Positions 43,041 through 51,892 are shown, counted from the first letter of the stretch. The stretch: DNA of 64,000 nt from Nostocales cyanobacterium HT-58-2 (GCA_002163975.1 CP019636.1:5583501-5647500); one strand, 5' to 3'. Program-made: numbers and translations. The notes: generated from the letters alone by a model not told the origin.

Positions 43041-43640
43041 GTGCTTTCATCTCAGTTACCGACGATTAACGCCCTGAAACAACCCACCAGTTTTGCTTGG
43101 GTGGAACAAGCAATAGCGAATCTAGATACCATTCTCCTCGACCACTCCCAATGCGAACGCAAAGCAGCAGGAGTTGCCTTGAACATGATATTTCGCTACC
43201 CTTCTAATGCCAAAATGGTGCGGGAGCTAACCAAAATTGCCCGTGAGGAATTAGAACATTTTGAATTGGTGAATCAATGGCTAGAATGCCGGAATATTCC
43301 TCTACGTCCCTTACAGCCGCCTCCCTACGGTGCGGGTTTGAAAGCACAAATTCGCCCCAAGGAACCAGAGAGATTTTTGGATTCAATGCTAGTCAGTGGT
43401 TTAATTGAAGCTCGCAGTCACGAACGCCTGGGGTTATTAGCGACTCATTGTCCTGAGCCAGAATTAGCGAAATTTTATCACAGCTTAATGGCATCTGAAG
43501 CACGGCATTATGGAATGTATTGGGTTCTAGCTGATACCTATTATGACCGTAAAATTGTCATGCAACGGTTGGATGAATTGGCAATTGTAGAAAGTGAATT
43601 GCTGGCAACTTTGCACCCAGAACCTCGTATCCACAGCTAA
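43041..43640 (+). CDS. miaE: tRNA-(ms2io6A)-hydroxylase
   Basis: A 199-residue ferritin-like diiron oxygenase of the MiaE family, which hydroxylates 2-methylthio-isopentenyladenosine at tRNA position 37. Diiron ligands are in the EELEHFE segment (about 69-75), in IEARSHERL (about 122-130) and in ASEARHYGMYW (about 152-162). GTG 43041 gives the family-like start LSSQLPTINALKQPT; TTG 43026 would add five residues. It precedes the FosA-like gene by 24 bases. Confidence 0.93.
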   Translation: MLSSQLPTINALKQPTSFAWVEQAIANLDTILLDHSQCERKAAGVALNMIFRYPSNAKMVRELTKIAREELEHFELVNQWLECRNIPLRPLQPPPYGAGLKAQIRPKEPERFLDSMLVSGLIEARSHERLGLLATHCPEPELAKFYHSLMASEARHYGMYWVLADTYYDRKIVMQRLDELAIVESELLATLHPEPRIHS

Positions 43641-43664
43641 GAGTACCAGGAGAAAGATAGCTTA

Positions 43665-44075
43665 ATGATTACTGGTATCAATCATATTAATTTATCTGTC
43701 AAAAATCTGGAAGAATCTTTCCAGTTTTACAAAGAAGTTTTAGGTTTTAAACCAATAGCGAAATGGAAAAAAGGAGCTTATTTTCTGGCAGGAGATTTGT
43801 GGTTTTGCATCTATAAAGATGAAAACACAAGAGAATTTTCCCTAAAAGAGTACACTCATATTGCTTTCACGGTTTCTGAAGAAGATTTTGAAAAAATTAG
43901 TAACAGAATTAAAAACTCACAAGCCAAAATTTGGCAAGAAAACACCAGTGAAGGCGCATCTCTTTACTTTAGCGACCCTAATCATCATAAGCTAGAAATT
44001 CACGCTTCAGATTTAGCAACACGAATAAAAACGGTTAAAGAAAATCCCTACGAAGGCATGGAGTTCTTTGTCTAG
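43665..44075 (+). CDS. FosA-like glyoxalase/VOC-fold transferase
   Basis: A 136-residue vicinal-oxygen-chelate protein. It follows the FosA layout: a metal ligand His7 (in GINHINLSV), a second His in EYTHIAFTV (about 65), and a Glu in KLEIHASDL (about 110). It also shares the FosA-like segments GAYFLAGDLWFCI, SEGASLYFSDPN and NPYEGMEFF. FosA adds glutathione to the epoxide of fosfomycin. Whether this protein gives resistance is not shown; related VOC proteins have other jobs. It has AGGAG upstream and lies between miaE and a GNAT gene. Confidence 0.85.
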   Translation: MITGINHINLSVKNLEESFQFYKEVLGFKPIAKWKKGAYFLAGDLWFCIYKDENTREFSLKEYTHIAFTVSEEDFEKISNRIKNSQAKIWQENTSEGASLYFSDPNHHKLEIHASDLATRIKTVKENPYEGMEFFV

Positions 44076-44102
44076 AAGTTCCAAAACTAATGTTGATGAG
44101 GA

Positions 44103-44594
44103 ATGAAAAATTACTATCGAGATTTTTTGATTCGTGACTGGGAACAGAGCGATCGCACTTCAGCATCTGAAGTTATTCGGTCTGTATTATCAGAATACGG
44201 TTTGGGTTGGGAACCAAACGGTGCAGATCGGGATGTGCTGCAAGTTGAGGAATGCTACCTCGCAGTTGGAGGAGAGTTTTGGGTGATCGAGTACCAAAAT
44301 CAAGTTGTGGGTACTGGGGCATACTACCCCATAAAACGAGGGGAAAAAGCCGTAGAAATCCGCAAAATGTATCTTTTGCCCAGCGTTCGGGGTTTCGGTT
44401 TAGGGAAATATTTGTTACAACAGCTAGAAGCGGCGATCGCATCCCGTGGTTTTCAGCAAATTTGGATTGAAACTGCCAGTGTTTTGACCGAAGCAGTCAA
44501 GCTGTATGAAAGCAACGGGTATCAAAAGGCAACAGGTGTAGAAACAGCTCGTTGCGATAGAGTGTATGTCAAGTTGCTGCCCTCTAGTCATTAG
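44103..44594 (+). CDS. GNAT-family N-acetyltransferase
   Basis: A 163-residue GNAT acetyltransferase. Motif A, which binds acetyl-CoA, reads MYLLPSVRGFGLGKYLLQQLE (about 90-110, R/Q-x-x-G-x-G/A form). Motif B covers YESNGYQKATG near residue 138. It transfers acetyl from acetyl-CoA to an amine; the substrate is unknown. It lies 27 bases after the FosA-like gene on the same strand, so both may be in one transcript with miaE. Confidence 0.92.
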   Translation: MKNYYRDFLIRDWEQSDRTSASEVIRSVLSEYGLGWEPNGADRDVLQVEECYLAVGGEFWVIEYQNQVVGTGAYYPIKRGEKAVEIRKMYLLPSVRGFGLGKYLLQQLEAAIASRGFQQIWIETASVLTEAVKLYESNGYQKATGVETARCDRVYVKLLPSSH

Positions 44595-44657
44595 TTTTTT
44601 GTTCTCTATAGTGACTCATGACTCATGCTAATGCCTCCTGAAAAAGGACAGTGATCA

Positions 44658-45353
44658 ATGCAACCATTGATTAAAAATCTCGATAGCTTATTCAACCTGT
44701 TTCTCAAATCCAATTGCCCTTTGTGCCAGCGTCCAACCTCCCAGGAATTCTGTCAAGACTGTGCCAGACAATTGCAAAAATCCCACTTAGCCAACCCTAA
44801 TCTTTTTTGGCAAAAACCTCTACCAGTCTTTGCTTGGGGCACATATGGCGGTACCCTAAAATCAGCAATTGCTGCCATGAAATACGCAAATCAACCCCAA
44901 ATCGCCCGTCCTTTGGGTCAATGGTTAGGAGAAGCATGGCTATTGCATTCGCCTGTATCCGAGCAAAAAGTTTTGGTTGTTCCTATTCCACTCCACGCCA
45001 GCAGGCAAAAAGACCGTGGATATAATCAAGCTGCACTGATAGCACAAAGTTTCTGCGAAACAACTGGATTAAAATTGAAACAAAATGGTTTGAAAAGGTT
45101 GCAAGCAACTGAAGCACAGCATTCTTTATCAGCCTCTGAACGAGCCAAAAATTTATCTGAAGCTTTTGGAATCGGGCAAGATTTTCGTCGTTGTCCAGAA
45201 GTTCCAATACTGTTAGTTGATGACATTTATACAACAGGTGCGACTGCTATATCTGCTATGCAAACACTCAATCAAGCTGGTGTTTCAGTGTTAGGGTTAG
45301 CAGCAACTGCCCTGACTTTTAAGGGTGAGAAGCGCAAAGTTATACACTCGTAG
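44658..45353 (+). CDS. comF: ComF-family phosphoribosyltransferase-like protein
   Basis: A 231-residue ComF/GntX-type protein. It has an N-terminal zinc-ribbon-like segment (CPLCQRP and FCQDCARQ, about 20-40) and a type I phosphoribosyltransferase domain with the PRPP motif ILLVDDIYTTGAT (about 182-194). In competent bacteria ComF is needed for DNA uptake, and many cyanobacteria are naturally competent, but other com genes are not present here. Length and motifs are complete. Confidence 0.93.
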   Translation: MQPLIKNLDSLFNLFLKSNCPLCQRPTSQEFCQDCARQLQKSHLANPNLFWQKPLPVFAWGTYGGTLKSAIAAMKYANQPQIARPLGQWLGEAWLLHSPVSEQKVLVVPIPLHASRQKDRGYNQAALIAQSFCETTGLKLKQNGLKRLQATEAQHSLSASERAKNLSEAFGIGQDFRRCPEVPILLVDDIYTTGATAISAMQTLNQAGVSVLGLAATALTFKGEKRKVIHS

Positions 45354-45506
45354 TTAAGTACAGTGTAGTCATGTCAGCAGTTTTCAACTGAGTCTAATAC
45401 AGGTAGGCTATAGGGGCACGACCATTGCTGTAACTCCCTATACCTTGACTTGTAATAGGCAACTTTAGCTTAAGAAAACTATAATTGACCCGATCACTCT
45501 GTTTTA

Positions 45507-45986
45507 GTGGGAATGGTCTTTGGGATGACAAGCAAGCATCGGGCTGTGGCATTGAAACAAATTACAATCATTCCTGCCACATTAATAACAATTGCGATAA
45601 GTTCAACAGCGGCTTTCGCTCAAGCTAACAAGTTTTATAATCCAATTCCTCTACCTCTCGGTAATGAAGTGGCTGATACACTCTCAGACAAAGACATTCC
45701 CACAGGTCAAGGTGGATTTGCCCGGGATTATATGGTGAAGTTGAATAAGGGCGATAATCTGGCGATTGATTTAGTGTCTGATAGTTTTGACTCTATCATC
45801 ACATTGCTGGCACCCAATGGCACAACAGTCGCAGAAAATGACGATGGTCCTGATGGTAGTAGTAATTCTCTCCTTTTTACCCGCATTGCGGAAACAGGTG
45901 AGTACGTCATTCGTGTCCGGTCTTTTGGAGAAACTGGGATTGGAGCTTTTAAACTTAAAGTGACACGGCTACAGCCAGTTAAATGA
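45507..45986 (+). CDS. Secreted PPC-domain protein
   Basis: A protein of about 159 residues with an N-terminal signal peptide (hydrophobic ALKQITIIPATLITIAISS, cleavage after AAFA) followed by one bacterial pre-peptidase C-terminal (PPC) beta-sandwich domain. Characteristic wording is YMVKLNKGDNLAIDL, ITLLAPNGTTVAENDD and GEYVIRVRSFGETG. PPC domains usually trail secreted proteases; here the domain stands alone. ATG 45513 or 45525 are equally possible starts. Confidence 0.88.
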   Translation: MGMVFGMTSKHRAVALKQITIIPATLITIAISSTAAFAQANKFYNPIPLPLGNEVADTLSDKDIPTGQGGFARDYMVKLNKGDNLAIDLVSDSFDSIITLLAPNGTTVAENDDGPDGSSNSLLFTRIAETGEYVIRVRSFGETGIGAFKLKVTRLQPVK

Positions 45987-46044
45987 AATTAGGAATTGTA
46001 AATTATGAATGACAAAACTCTTTTATAATTTACAATTCCTAATT
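45987..46044. terminator. Strong bidirectional terminator (20-bp arms)
   Basis: Perfect 20-bp arms at 45987-46006 and 46025-46044, beginning AATTAGGAATTGTAA, with an 18-base loop. It directly follows the PPC gene stop codon and overlaps the last codons of cobS on the other strand, so it can stop both convergent transcripts. Confidence 0.8.
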
Positions 46045-46818
46045 ATTCAAAGTAGTTAGTACACAAAGAAATAAAGCTTCAGTCCACTCAACAACTGCAC
46101 CGTAAGTGTCTCCTGTGTGTCCACCTAATTTATGGTTGAACCAGGCGCCACTCATAAAGGCGATCGCACTTCCTGCTAATGTCATTCCCACAGCAAAAAG
46201 CACACGTTCTTTGTTAAGCAGTATTTGTACAACACTCAAACCCATCATCAATAAGAGTCCTGGTAACAAATCTGTATAAGACCGAATCGCTTGTTTGTGA
46301 AATGCCCCTTTCCCAGTTGGTTTTAGATATGGATAACGCGCAATAGCTAGTTGTTGACCCCAACGACTCCAACCACAAGCAGCCATCAAAGCCAACCAAC
46401 GATTTTTCTCTAAATCTGCAAATGCAGCTGTTTTAAGTAATACCAAGACAATTGCCGTCATCGCTCCAAACGCACCTGTTGCACTATCTGCCATCACCTC
46501 TAGTCGCCGCTTTGGATCACCCACTGCCAAGCCATCCGCAGTATCCATTGCTCCATCTAAGTGCAGTCCGCCAGTGATGGCAATCCAAACACTCACAACC
46601 ATTGCGCTACGAGTCAGCGTTGGCATACCCACAGAATCTATACTGATATCAAATAAACCTAAAATGCCCCCGATGATTAACCCTACTTCCGGGGCAAACC
46701 GCGCTACTCTCTGGAAGTCTAACTTGTTTACATATGGTACAGGAACACTAGTATAGAATGTAAAAGATGCTGCTATATCTAATAGCAGTTGTTTCCACCA
46801 TGGATACTTTTGGGTCAT
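46039..46818 (-). CDS. cobS: Adenosylcobinamide-GDP ribazoletransferase
   Basis: A 259-residue integral membrane enzyme that joins adenosylcobinamide-GDP and alpha-ribazole in the last step of cobalamin synthesis. Family segments are FYTSVPVP (about 19-26), the metal-binding GGLHLDGAMDTADGLA (about 81-96), DSATGAFGA and HKLGGHTGDTYGA near the C-terminus. ATG 46818 (MTQKYPWWK) is preferred over an upstream in-frame start. No other cob genes or cobalamin riboswitch are seen in the window. Confidence 0.95.
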   Translation of the reverse strand: MTQKYPWWKQLLLDIAASFTFYTSVPVPYVNKLDFQRVARFAPEVGLIIGGILGLFDISIDSVGMPTLTRSAMVVSVWIAITGGLHLDGAMDTADGLAVGDPKRRLEVMADSATGAFGAMTAIVLVLLKTAAFADLEKNRWLALMAACGWSRWGQQLAIARYPYLKPTGKGAFHKQAIRSYTDLLPGLLLMMGLSVVQILLNKERVLFAVGMTLAGSAIAFMSGAWFNHKLGGHTGDTYGAVVEWTEALFLCVLTTLNN

Positions 46819-47206
46819 ATCTATTACCTTGATAATAATTCCTTGTACTCTACCTGTAAGGAATAACACTGACAATTGCAGTACATACAGAGTAATGAAT
46901 TTTTAAAGCTTCAAATAAGATTTAAATTTATGAGAAATTTATATGCAGAATTTTGTTATGCTTATCACAGTGTTAGGATTTAAATACTTTGTATAGGATT
47001 GACACTTTAATACTGAAGCTGAGCAGTCAAAAATTCCGAGCACTGACAATATCACAATGCTATTTTCTGTGAATCGGTTATTGCAGCTTTTTATTCATTC
47101 GATCTATGGATGTTGATATTTGATTAAAATGTAGGGAATAAAAAAGCTGTGGCTTTGACTGCTCGCTTCTGTTGTATCTCACCTGCGCTCTTGAAGTTGT
47201 TTAATT
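46819..47206. other. Divergent intergenic region, nothing recognised
   Basis: About 390 AT-rich bases between cobS and the gene at 47207. No tRNA, repeat copy or riboswitch-like B12 box was recognised. Confidence 0.4.
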
Positions 47207-47659
47207 ATGAGTCATCATCTACCTAACGCAAAGATACCAGCTCCGTGCATTATCAATACAGGCTTAATTGTAAATAAGCTTGATATGCGGCGATTGCTGG
47301 CTGATTTAGGTCGTGTCCGCTATGTCTACACTTACGAAGGTAAGGTGCAAAGCGAGGGCGAAGGGGATGTTATGGAAGTCTTTGCCAATCCACAACGGTC
47401 TACCCTAGTTGCAAACCACGCTCTTTACCTGAATATTTACAGTTTTGATTACTTAGAACTGAAACAGTCTTCCCAAAAAGAAACCTACTTTGACCTAGTT
47501 CAAGAAGGGGTGTGTCTGCGGCTGATTCCTCTTTCAACTCCCTTGCAAGAGCGACAACAGCGTTGCTTAAACGTCAACGATATAGAAGTGATGATGGAAC
47601 AAGTCCTATCAGCCAAATGGGATGCAGAATTTGACGACGATAATTCAGATTTGCTTTAA
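47207..47659 (+). CDS. Conserved cyanobacterial-type protein of unknown function
   Basis: A 150-residue soluble protein without signal peptide or membrane segment. It has a mixed alpha/beta look (DMRRLLADLGRVRYVYTYEGKV, LYLNIYSFDYLELKQ) and a very acidic C-terminus (DAEFDDDNSDLL). No named family is recognised. It precedes tgt and psbK on the same strand, in a neighbourhood that looks like a stable cyanobacterial cluster. Confidence 0.78.
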   Translation: MSHHLPNAKIPAPCIINTGLIVNKLDMRRLLADLGRVRYVYTYEGKVQSEGEGDVMEVFANPQRSTLVANHALYLNIYSFDYLELKQSSQKETYFDLVQEGVCLRLIPLSTPLQERQQRCLNVNDIEVMMEQVLSAKWDAEFDDDNSDLL

Positions 47660-47744
47660 AATAGCCATCAGCTTTTGGTCATTTGAGCATTGTGTTGGCG
47701 AATGACTAGTGGCTGCTGATTGCTCGATAGGGATTACTTCTATT

Positions 47745-48899
47745 TTGACTGCAAAATTTTCTTTTCAACGTCTTGGCAGCTGTAGCCAAACGAAAGCTAG
47801 AGCTGGGATTTTTTTTACCCCTCATGGTCCGGTGGAAACTCCACGATTTATGCCAGTGGGGACTCTGGCGAATGTCAAAACTCTAACTCCAGCCCAACTG
47901 CAGGATACAGGGGCACAAATGGTATTGTGCAATACTTATCATTTGCACCTCCAACCAGGTGAAGCAATTGTGGCTGGAGGAGGTGGATTGCACAAATTTA
48001 TGGGCTGGAATGGTCCGATTCTCACAGACTCAGGTGGGTTTCAAGTCTTTAGCTTGAGCGAAATGCGAAAAATTAGTGAAGAGGGTGTAACATTTCGCTC
48101 ACCTCATGATGGTCAAATCATTAACTTAACACCAGAACGTTCTATTGAAATTCAGAATATTCTGGGAGCAGATGTCATTATGGCATTTGATGAGTGTCCG
48201 CCTTACCCAGCGAGTCGGGAAGAGGTGGAAGCCGCAACACAACGAACGTATCGTTGGCTAGAACGTTGTATAGCGGCGCATCAACGCAGTGAGCAGGCAT
48301 TGTTTGGTATTGTACAGGGAGGCGTGCATCTTGATTTGCGTTCCCACGCGGCTATTGCCTTAACAAAGTTGGATCTGCCTGGATATGCTATTGGTGGTGT
48401 GAGTGTAGGCGAACCACCAGAACTGATTGCCAAAATTGTGCAAGCAACAGCGCCACTGCTCCCACCAGACAAGCCACGTTATTTGATGGGTGTAGGGACT
48501 TATCGGGAGATAGCAATTGCGATCGCCTCAGGTGTAGATTTATTTGACTGTGTGATTCCCACTCGCTGGGCGAGACATGGTACAGCGATGGTGAAAGGTG
48601 AGCGGTGGAACTTAAAGAATGCAAAGTTTCGTGAAGATTTTACACCTTTAGATGAAACTTGTCCTTGTTACACTTGTCAAAACTTTACCCGCGCATACTT
48701 ATCTCATTTAGTGCGATCGCAAGAAATATTAGCTTACACCTTGTTAAGCATTCATAACATTACCGAACTCATTCACTTTACTCAAAGGATACGCAAGGCA
48801 ATATTGGAAGACAGATTTGTCATAGAATTTGCCCAATGGCTCACTCCAGAAAGTCCTGAGGACTCAATAGAAACACACTCAGCACCCATAGAGGACTAA
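47745..48899 (+). CDS. tgt: Queuine/preQ1 tRNA-guanine transglycosylase
   Basis: A TGT of about 384 residues that replaces guanine by preQ1 at position 34 of GUN tRNAs. Motifs are GPILTDSGGFQVFSL with the catalytic Asp, FDECPPYP, GIVQGG and the nucleophile region GVDLFDCVIPTR. The zinc site CPCYTC...H follows near the C-terminus. The frame is open from GTG 47709; TTG 47745 gives the usual family start (TAKFSFQ). The annotation could reasonably use either. The C-terminal acidic tail is a little long. Confidence 0.94.
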   Translation: MTAKFSFQRLGSCSQTKARAGIFFTPHGPVETPRFMPVGTLANVKTLTPAQLQDTGAQMVLCNTYHLHLQPGEAIVAGGGGLHKFMGWNGPILTDSGGFQVFSLSEMRKISEEGVTFRSPHDGQIINLTPERSIEIQNILGADVIMAFDECPPYPASREEVEAATQRTYRWLERCIAAHQRSEQALFGIVQGGVHLDLRSHAAIALTKLDLPGYAIGGVSVGEPPELIAKIVQATAPLLPPDKPRYLMGVGTYREIAIAIASGVDLFDCVIPTRWARHGTAMVKGERWNLKNAKFREDFTPLDETCPCYTCQNFTRAYLSHLVRSQEILAYTLLSIHNITELIHFTQRIRKAILEDRFVIEFAQWLTPESPEDSIETHSAPIED

Positions 48900-48958
48900 A
48901 CCGTGTTAAGATACTTGTCAATTCTGAAAGCTGTGTTGGATAAGTGGATTTAACAAAT

Positions 48959-49096
48959 ATGGAAGCAGCATTGTTACTAGCAAAACTACCTGAAGCTTAC
49001 CAAATCTTCGATCCTCTGGTAGATGTTCTACCAATCATTCCTGTATTCTTCTTGTTGCTAGCTTTCGTTTGGCAAGCAGCCGTTGGTTTCAGATAA
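48959..49096 (+). CDS. psbK: Photosystem II protein K precursor
   Basis: A 45-residue precursor. The first 8 residues are a cleaved leader, and the mature 37-residue protein starts KLPEAYQIFDPLVDVLPI and ends FVWQAAVGFR, as in all PsbK proteins. One membrane helix. PsbK sits near CP43 in the photosystem II core and helps bind carotenoid and stabilise dimers. It lies 59 bases after tgt and may be read from the same transcript. Confidence 0.97.
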   Translation: MEAALLLAKLPEAYQIFDPLVDVLPIIPVFFLLLAFVWQAAVGFR

Positions 49097-49157
49097 ACAA
49101 AATCGGGGGACGTTATTAATCGCCTCCCTAATATTTTGGAAATATATAAAGAACTAG

Positions 49158-49182
49158 GTAGGGTGGGCATTGCCCACCCTAC
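49158..49182. repeat. Short perfect palindrome, terminator-like
   Basis: 12-bp arms GTAGGGTGGGCA and TGCCCACCCTAC around one central base, without a T-run. It lies between psbK and the convergent gene at 49210. The core GTGGGCA.TGCC recurs at 53996-54051 and near 61716, so it is a dispersed repeat that may also end transcription. Confidence 0.6.
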
Positions 49183-49209
49183 TTCAGAATACAAGTCAGC
49201 GATAGATTC

Positions 49210-50097
49210 TTACTGGCTAGCTCTAAGCGCTGCTCTTAGTTCTTTGAGAACACGACCAATTTCTACAAATTCCAAGTTCTTGGAGAGCTTTGTGAGAGTT
49301 TCAACGTCGCTTTGAAGAACAATGTCATTGTAAGCCTTGATTGCAGTATTCAACTGACCAACATCTACAATGAGCCGTACTAGTTGTAATCCAGTTCCCA
49401 GTGTTGCTTGTGAATCAAAACCTTCTAATACACCTGCTACGTTGTTCACAAGCACTGTGTCGCTTATAGGAACAATGTCATCGTAAATCTTAATGGTAGC
49501 ATCCAATTGAGTGATGTCTGTATTATAGTTTCCTCCACCTAGAGCAAGCTGATTATTGGCGACTAGCTGTACTGGTTGTAACCCCGATACATTGATACCA
49601 GGCGTTGCTGTATAGTCAAAGCCTTTTAATAAACCTGCTACGTTGTTTACAAGGACTGTTATTAAAGATTGGGGAATTCCTGAACTAGACAAAGAAGTTT
49701 GTACCTGACTCGTTGCTGTACTAGCAGCAGATCCCCGCACCAAGATGACGGCTATAGCACTTCTTGGAGTTTCAAGACAAAAACCACTGCTAATCCGGTC
49801 ACCACAGCCGCTTTGGTCTACTATTCTGGTAGCGACATTATTCAAAGTTTGTTGAACTTTCTGTGGGATACTAATTGTACCATTAACCTCAACTGATACA
49901 TTAGTACCAGGTACGATTTGAGTAGGTGCAGACTGATTTGTACGATTAAAGCTATCGCCAGAGAAAGTAGAAGATTCTACGCTAGTACCGTTAACAACAT
50001 TCGGACCAGCATAGACTTTTAAGGGTGTAGCGCTAACAAGACAACCTGCACATAATAACAAAAAACCAAAACTGAGGCGCAATTTTTGCTTCTTCAT
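49210..50097 (-). CDS. Secreted protein with an internal repeat, unknown function
   Basis: A 295-residue exported protein. The signal peptide (KLRLSFGFLLLCAGCLVSA) carries a possible lipobox (LCAGC) but cleavage by signal peptidase I after VYA (about 30) is also possible. Two copies of VLVNNVAGxLxGFD (about 147-160 and 215-228), each followed by a similar QLV/ID...QL.TAIK.YDDIV segment, show internal duplication. Two cysteines (SGCGDR, GFCLE) may form a disulfide. No family is recognised. It lies 42 bases after the outer-membrane-like gene and is likely co-transcribed with it. Confidence 0.75.
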   Translation of the reverse strand: MKKQKLRLSFGFLLLCAGCLVSATPLKVYAGPNVVNGTSVESSTFSGDSFNRTNQSAPTQIVPGTNVSVEVNGTISIPQKVQQTLNNVATRIVDQSGCGDRISSGFCLETPRSAIAVILVRGSAASTATSQVQTSLSSSGIPQSLITVLVNNVAGLLKGFDYTATPGINVSGLQPVQLVANNQLALGGGNYNTDITQLDATIKIYDDIVPISDTVLVNNVAGVLEGFDSQATLGTGLQLVRLIVDVGQLNTAIKAYNDIVLQSDVETLTKLSKNLEFVEIGRVLKELRAALRASQ

Positions 50098-50139
50098 TAC
50101 TGTTGCATCAACCTTTGAAATTTACACAAAATTCAGAAG

Positions 50140-51279
50140 TTAGAACCGGAAAACATAGCCTGCACTTAAGCTTAAGCCAGTCCCTTTATCAAGATTGTTC
50201 GTCACGTCTGTGAAAATAGCGTTAATGACTATAGGGATTTGTCGCAAGGGAGTAAAGGAACCACCTACGTTAAGGCTATTCCCAGTCCAGCTACTGACTA
50301 CAGACACTTGTGGAGCAACTCGTAAACCTAAGCCACCGAAAAAATTCACAGAATTTTCATCTGCTTCGAGAGCCCCTTTAGAACGAAAACTGCCAGTACC
50401 AACACCCAGAGAAACGGTCAAAGGCAATTGATTATTTGGCTGTAAATAAAATGACTTAGTCACGACACCGTAAAAAGTGTCTTTTGCATTGTTGACTTCT
50501 CCCCATTTGACGGGATTTGACCAACCAACAGCCACTGCTGTCCCATCAGCAAAGTATTTGTGGAGTTTAATACCTATACCTCCACTTTCACCAAAGTCAA
50601 AATTTTGACCGCCTAAGCTAGTAATGCTGACGTTAATTTCAGCACCTATGGATTCAACTGCGTCTCCTAAGCCAAAACCAACAGATGCAGAACCATCAAT
50701 ACTATTCCCATCAAAGGGTAAATAGCCCCCAACACCCACATATGCTTGACGCCAACTAGCACCATAAGCTGTGGGAGTTCCCGCACTGGAAGCAGGCGCT
50801 GCTTGACCCAGAGGTCTGCCTTCTATAAAAATGGGATCAATCAGAAGCTGTTGGCGCAACTTGTTAATCTCTCCTAAAGTATCGCCAACAACGCCAGAAG
50901 AATCTGTTTGAGCAATTTGCTGAGTTGGTGATAGTTGCTTGGTAGGTAAAATTTTAGGTTTGCTCAATTCTTTATCTTCTTTCTGGTTCAGGTTAGAAGT
51001 TGAGACAACCCCCACAGGGATTTCGCTTAAATTTGCTGGAGTGAGTAACTTTTGTAATGGAGAAATGTCTAGAACATCGTCTGCAGTAAATGTAGAATTC
51101 GCTTTGTGAAGAGGAGAAATATTTAGAGTACTATCTACAGCAAGTGTTGGCTTCATAAAGATAGCTACTGTAGTCTGCACACTGGTGATTATTATAGTTG
51201 TTTCTAAAGCTAGATAAATACACTGCGCATACTTAGGTCTGAGACGAGCCGTCACTTTAAGTCTTTTTTCTTTATTCAT
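50140..51279 (-). CDS. Outer-membrane beta-barrel-like protein
   Basis: A 379-residue protein. An exported N-terminus (hydrophobic segment about 20-45) is followed by a variable linker, and residues 185-379 are a run of Gly- and Ser-rich beta strands ending in the classical outer-membrane signature SAGYVFRF with terminal Phe. The barrel part has about ten predicted strands. ATG 51279 (MNKEKRLK) is preferred to ATG 51309. The partner gene at 49210 encodes another exported protein, so the two may form a surface or secretion pair. Function unknown. Confidence 0.78.
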   Translation of the reverse strand: MNKEKRLKVTARLRPKYAQCIYLALETTIIITSVQTTVAIFMKPTLAVDSTLNISPLHKANSTFTADDVLDISPLQKLLTPANLSEIPVGVVSTSNLNQKEDKELSKPKILPTKQLSPTQQIAQTDSSGVVGDTLGEINKLRQQLLIDPIFIEGRPLGQAAPASSAGTPTAYGASWRQAYVGVGGYLPFDGNSIDGSASVGFGLGDAVESIGAEINVSITSLGGQNFDFGESGGIGIKLHKYFADGTAVAVGWSNPVKWGEVNNAKDTFYGVVTKSFYLQPNNQLPLTVSLGVGTGSFRSKGALEADENSVNFFGGLGLRVAPQVSVVSSWTGNSLNVGGSFTPLRQIPIVINAIFTDVTNNLDKGTGLSLSAGYVFRF

Positions 51280-51570
51280 TAAAAATATTAAGTGCTTAGG
51301 TTTGACCAATTAAACTAAAAACTCCTGAAAACACGGTTAGACATCTCATTCACCTAATCATTCCTAATAATGAAGACAGGTACTTAAGATTTGTGTCTAA
51401 AGCTGAACAAATACCAGTTCAATGCCAGACTATTTAGCTTGGTAAATTAATGAAGTTATTGCTTGTCCTTTTTTAAACGTATTTTTTTGGTTTGGCTTCA
51501 GTAATAATACTTAAGAAATATAAGAGATAAACATTGGCTTGGGTAATAACACTCAATAGCCAAAAAAGAT
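51280..51570. other. AT-rich intergenic region
   Basis: The first part of a 700-base gene-free stretch before the ferredoxin. It presumably holds the promoter of the barrel-protein gene. No further feature is recognised until the repeat at 51571. Confidence 0.35.
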
Positions 51571-51740
51571 AAGTAGCTCGATATAAATAAATGTAGGATG
51601 GGGAGCACAAAGCGTAACCCATGCTGCTCAAACAATAGATGCGTTACGGCTACGCCTAATGCAACGCCAGTTGCTACAACGGAGGGAACCTCCGCAACGC
51701 ACTGGCTCTCCTACAAAAAATTCTGTCCGCTTACTTAGAA
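51571..51740 (+). repeat. Dispersed repeat, copy C of the TAGCTCG family
   Basis: Begins AAGTAGCTCGATATAAATAA and ends CTACAAAAAATTCTGTCCGC plus TTACTT. It shares GATGCGTTACGGCTACGCC with copies A and B. A second repeat (51665-51706, CGCCAGTTGC...CGCACTGGC) appears to have inserted near its right end. Confidence 0.7.
51665..51706. repeat. GGAGGGAACCTCCGC-type palindromic repeat, copy 1
   Basis: Contains CGCCAGTTGC and GCACTGGC at the ends around the core GGAGGGAACCTCCGC. Related sequences are at 53644-53729, 61822-61875 and 62231-62274. It forms a hairpin and is nested inside another dispersed repeat. Confidence 0.65.
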
Positions 51741-51880
51741 GCAAAACTGACTCAGCTTGCCATGAGGGCAGGCACACGGGTGTTGTGGTACAAGTCAAGC
51801 TTTCTTGCCTAATCTTGCTTGTAGAAGTCTCCTTGTTTCCGTATCCTCTTCACTTGTTTTACTAAAGTTATATTTTTTAA

Positions 51881-51892
51881 TATTACGTAATA
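51881..51892. promoter_or_regulatory. 12-bp palindrome upstream of the 2Fe-2S ferredoxin gene
   Basis: TATTACGTAATA is a perfect palindrome about 87 bases before the start codon, in an AT-rich promoter-like region. It could be an operator for a regulator; no known regulator is assigned. Confidence 0.35.
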
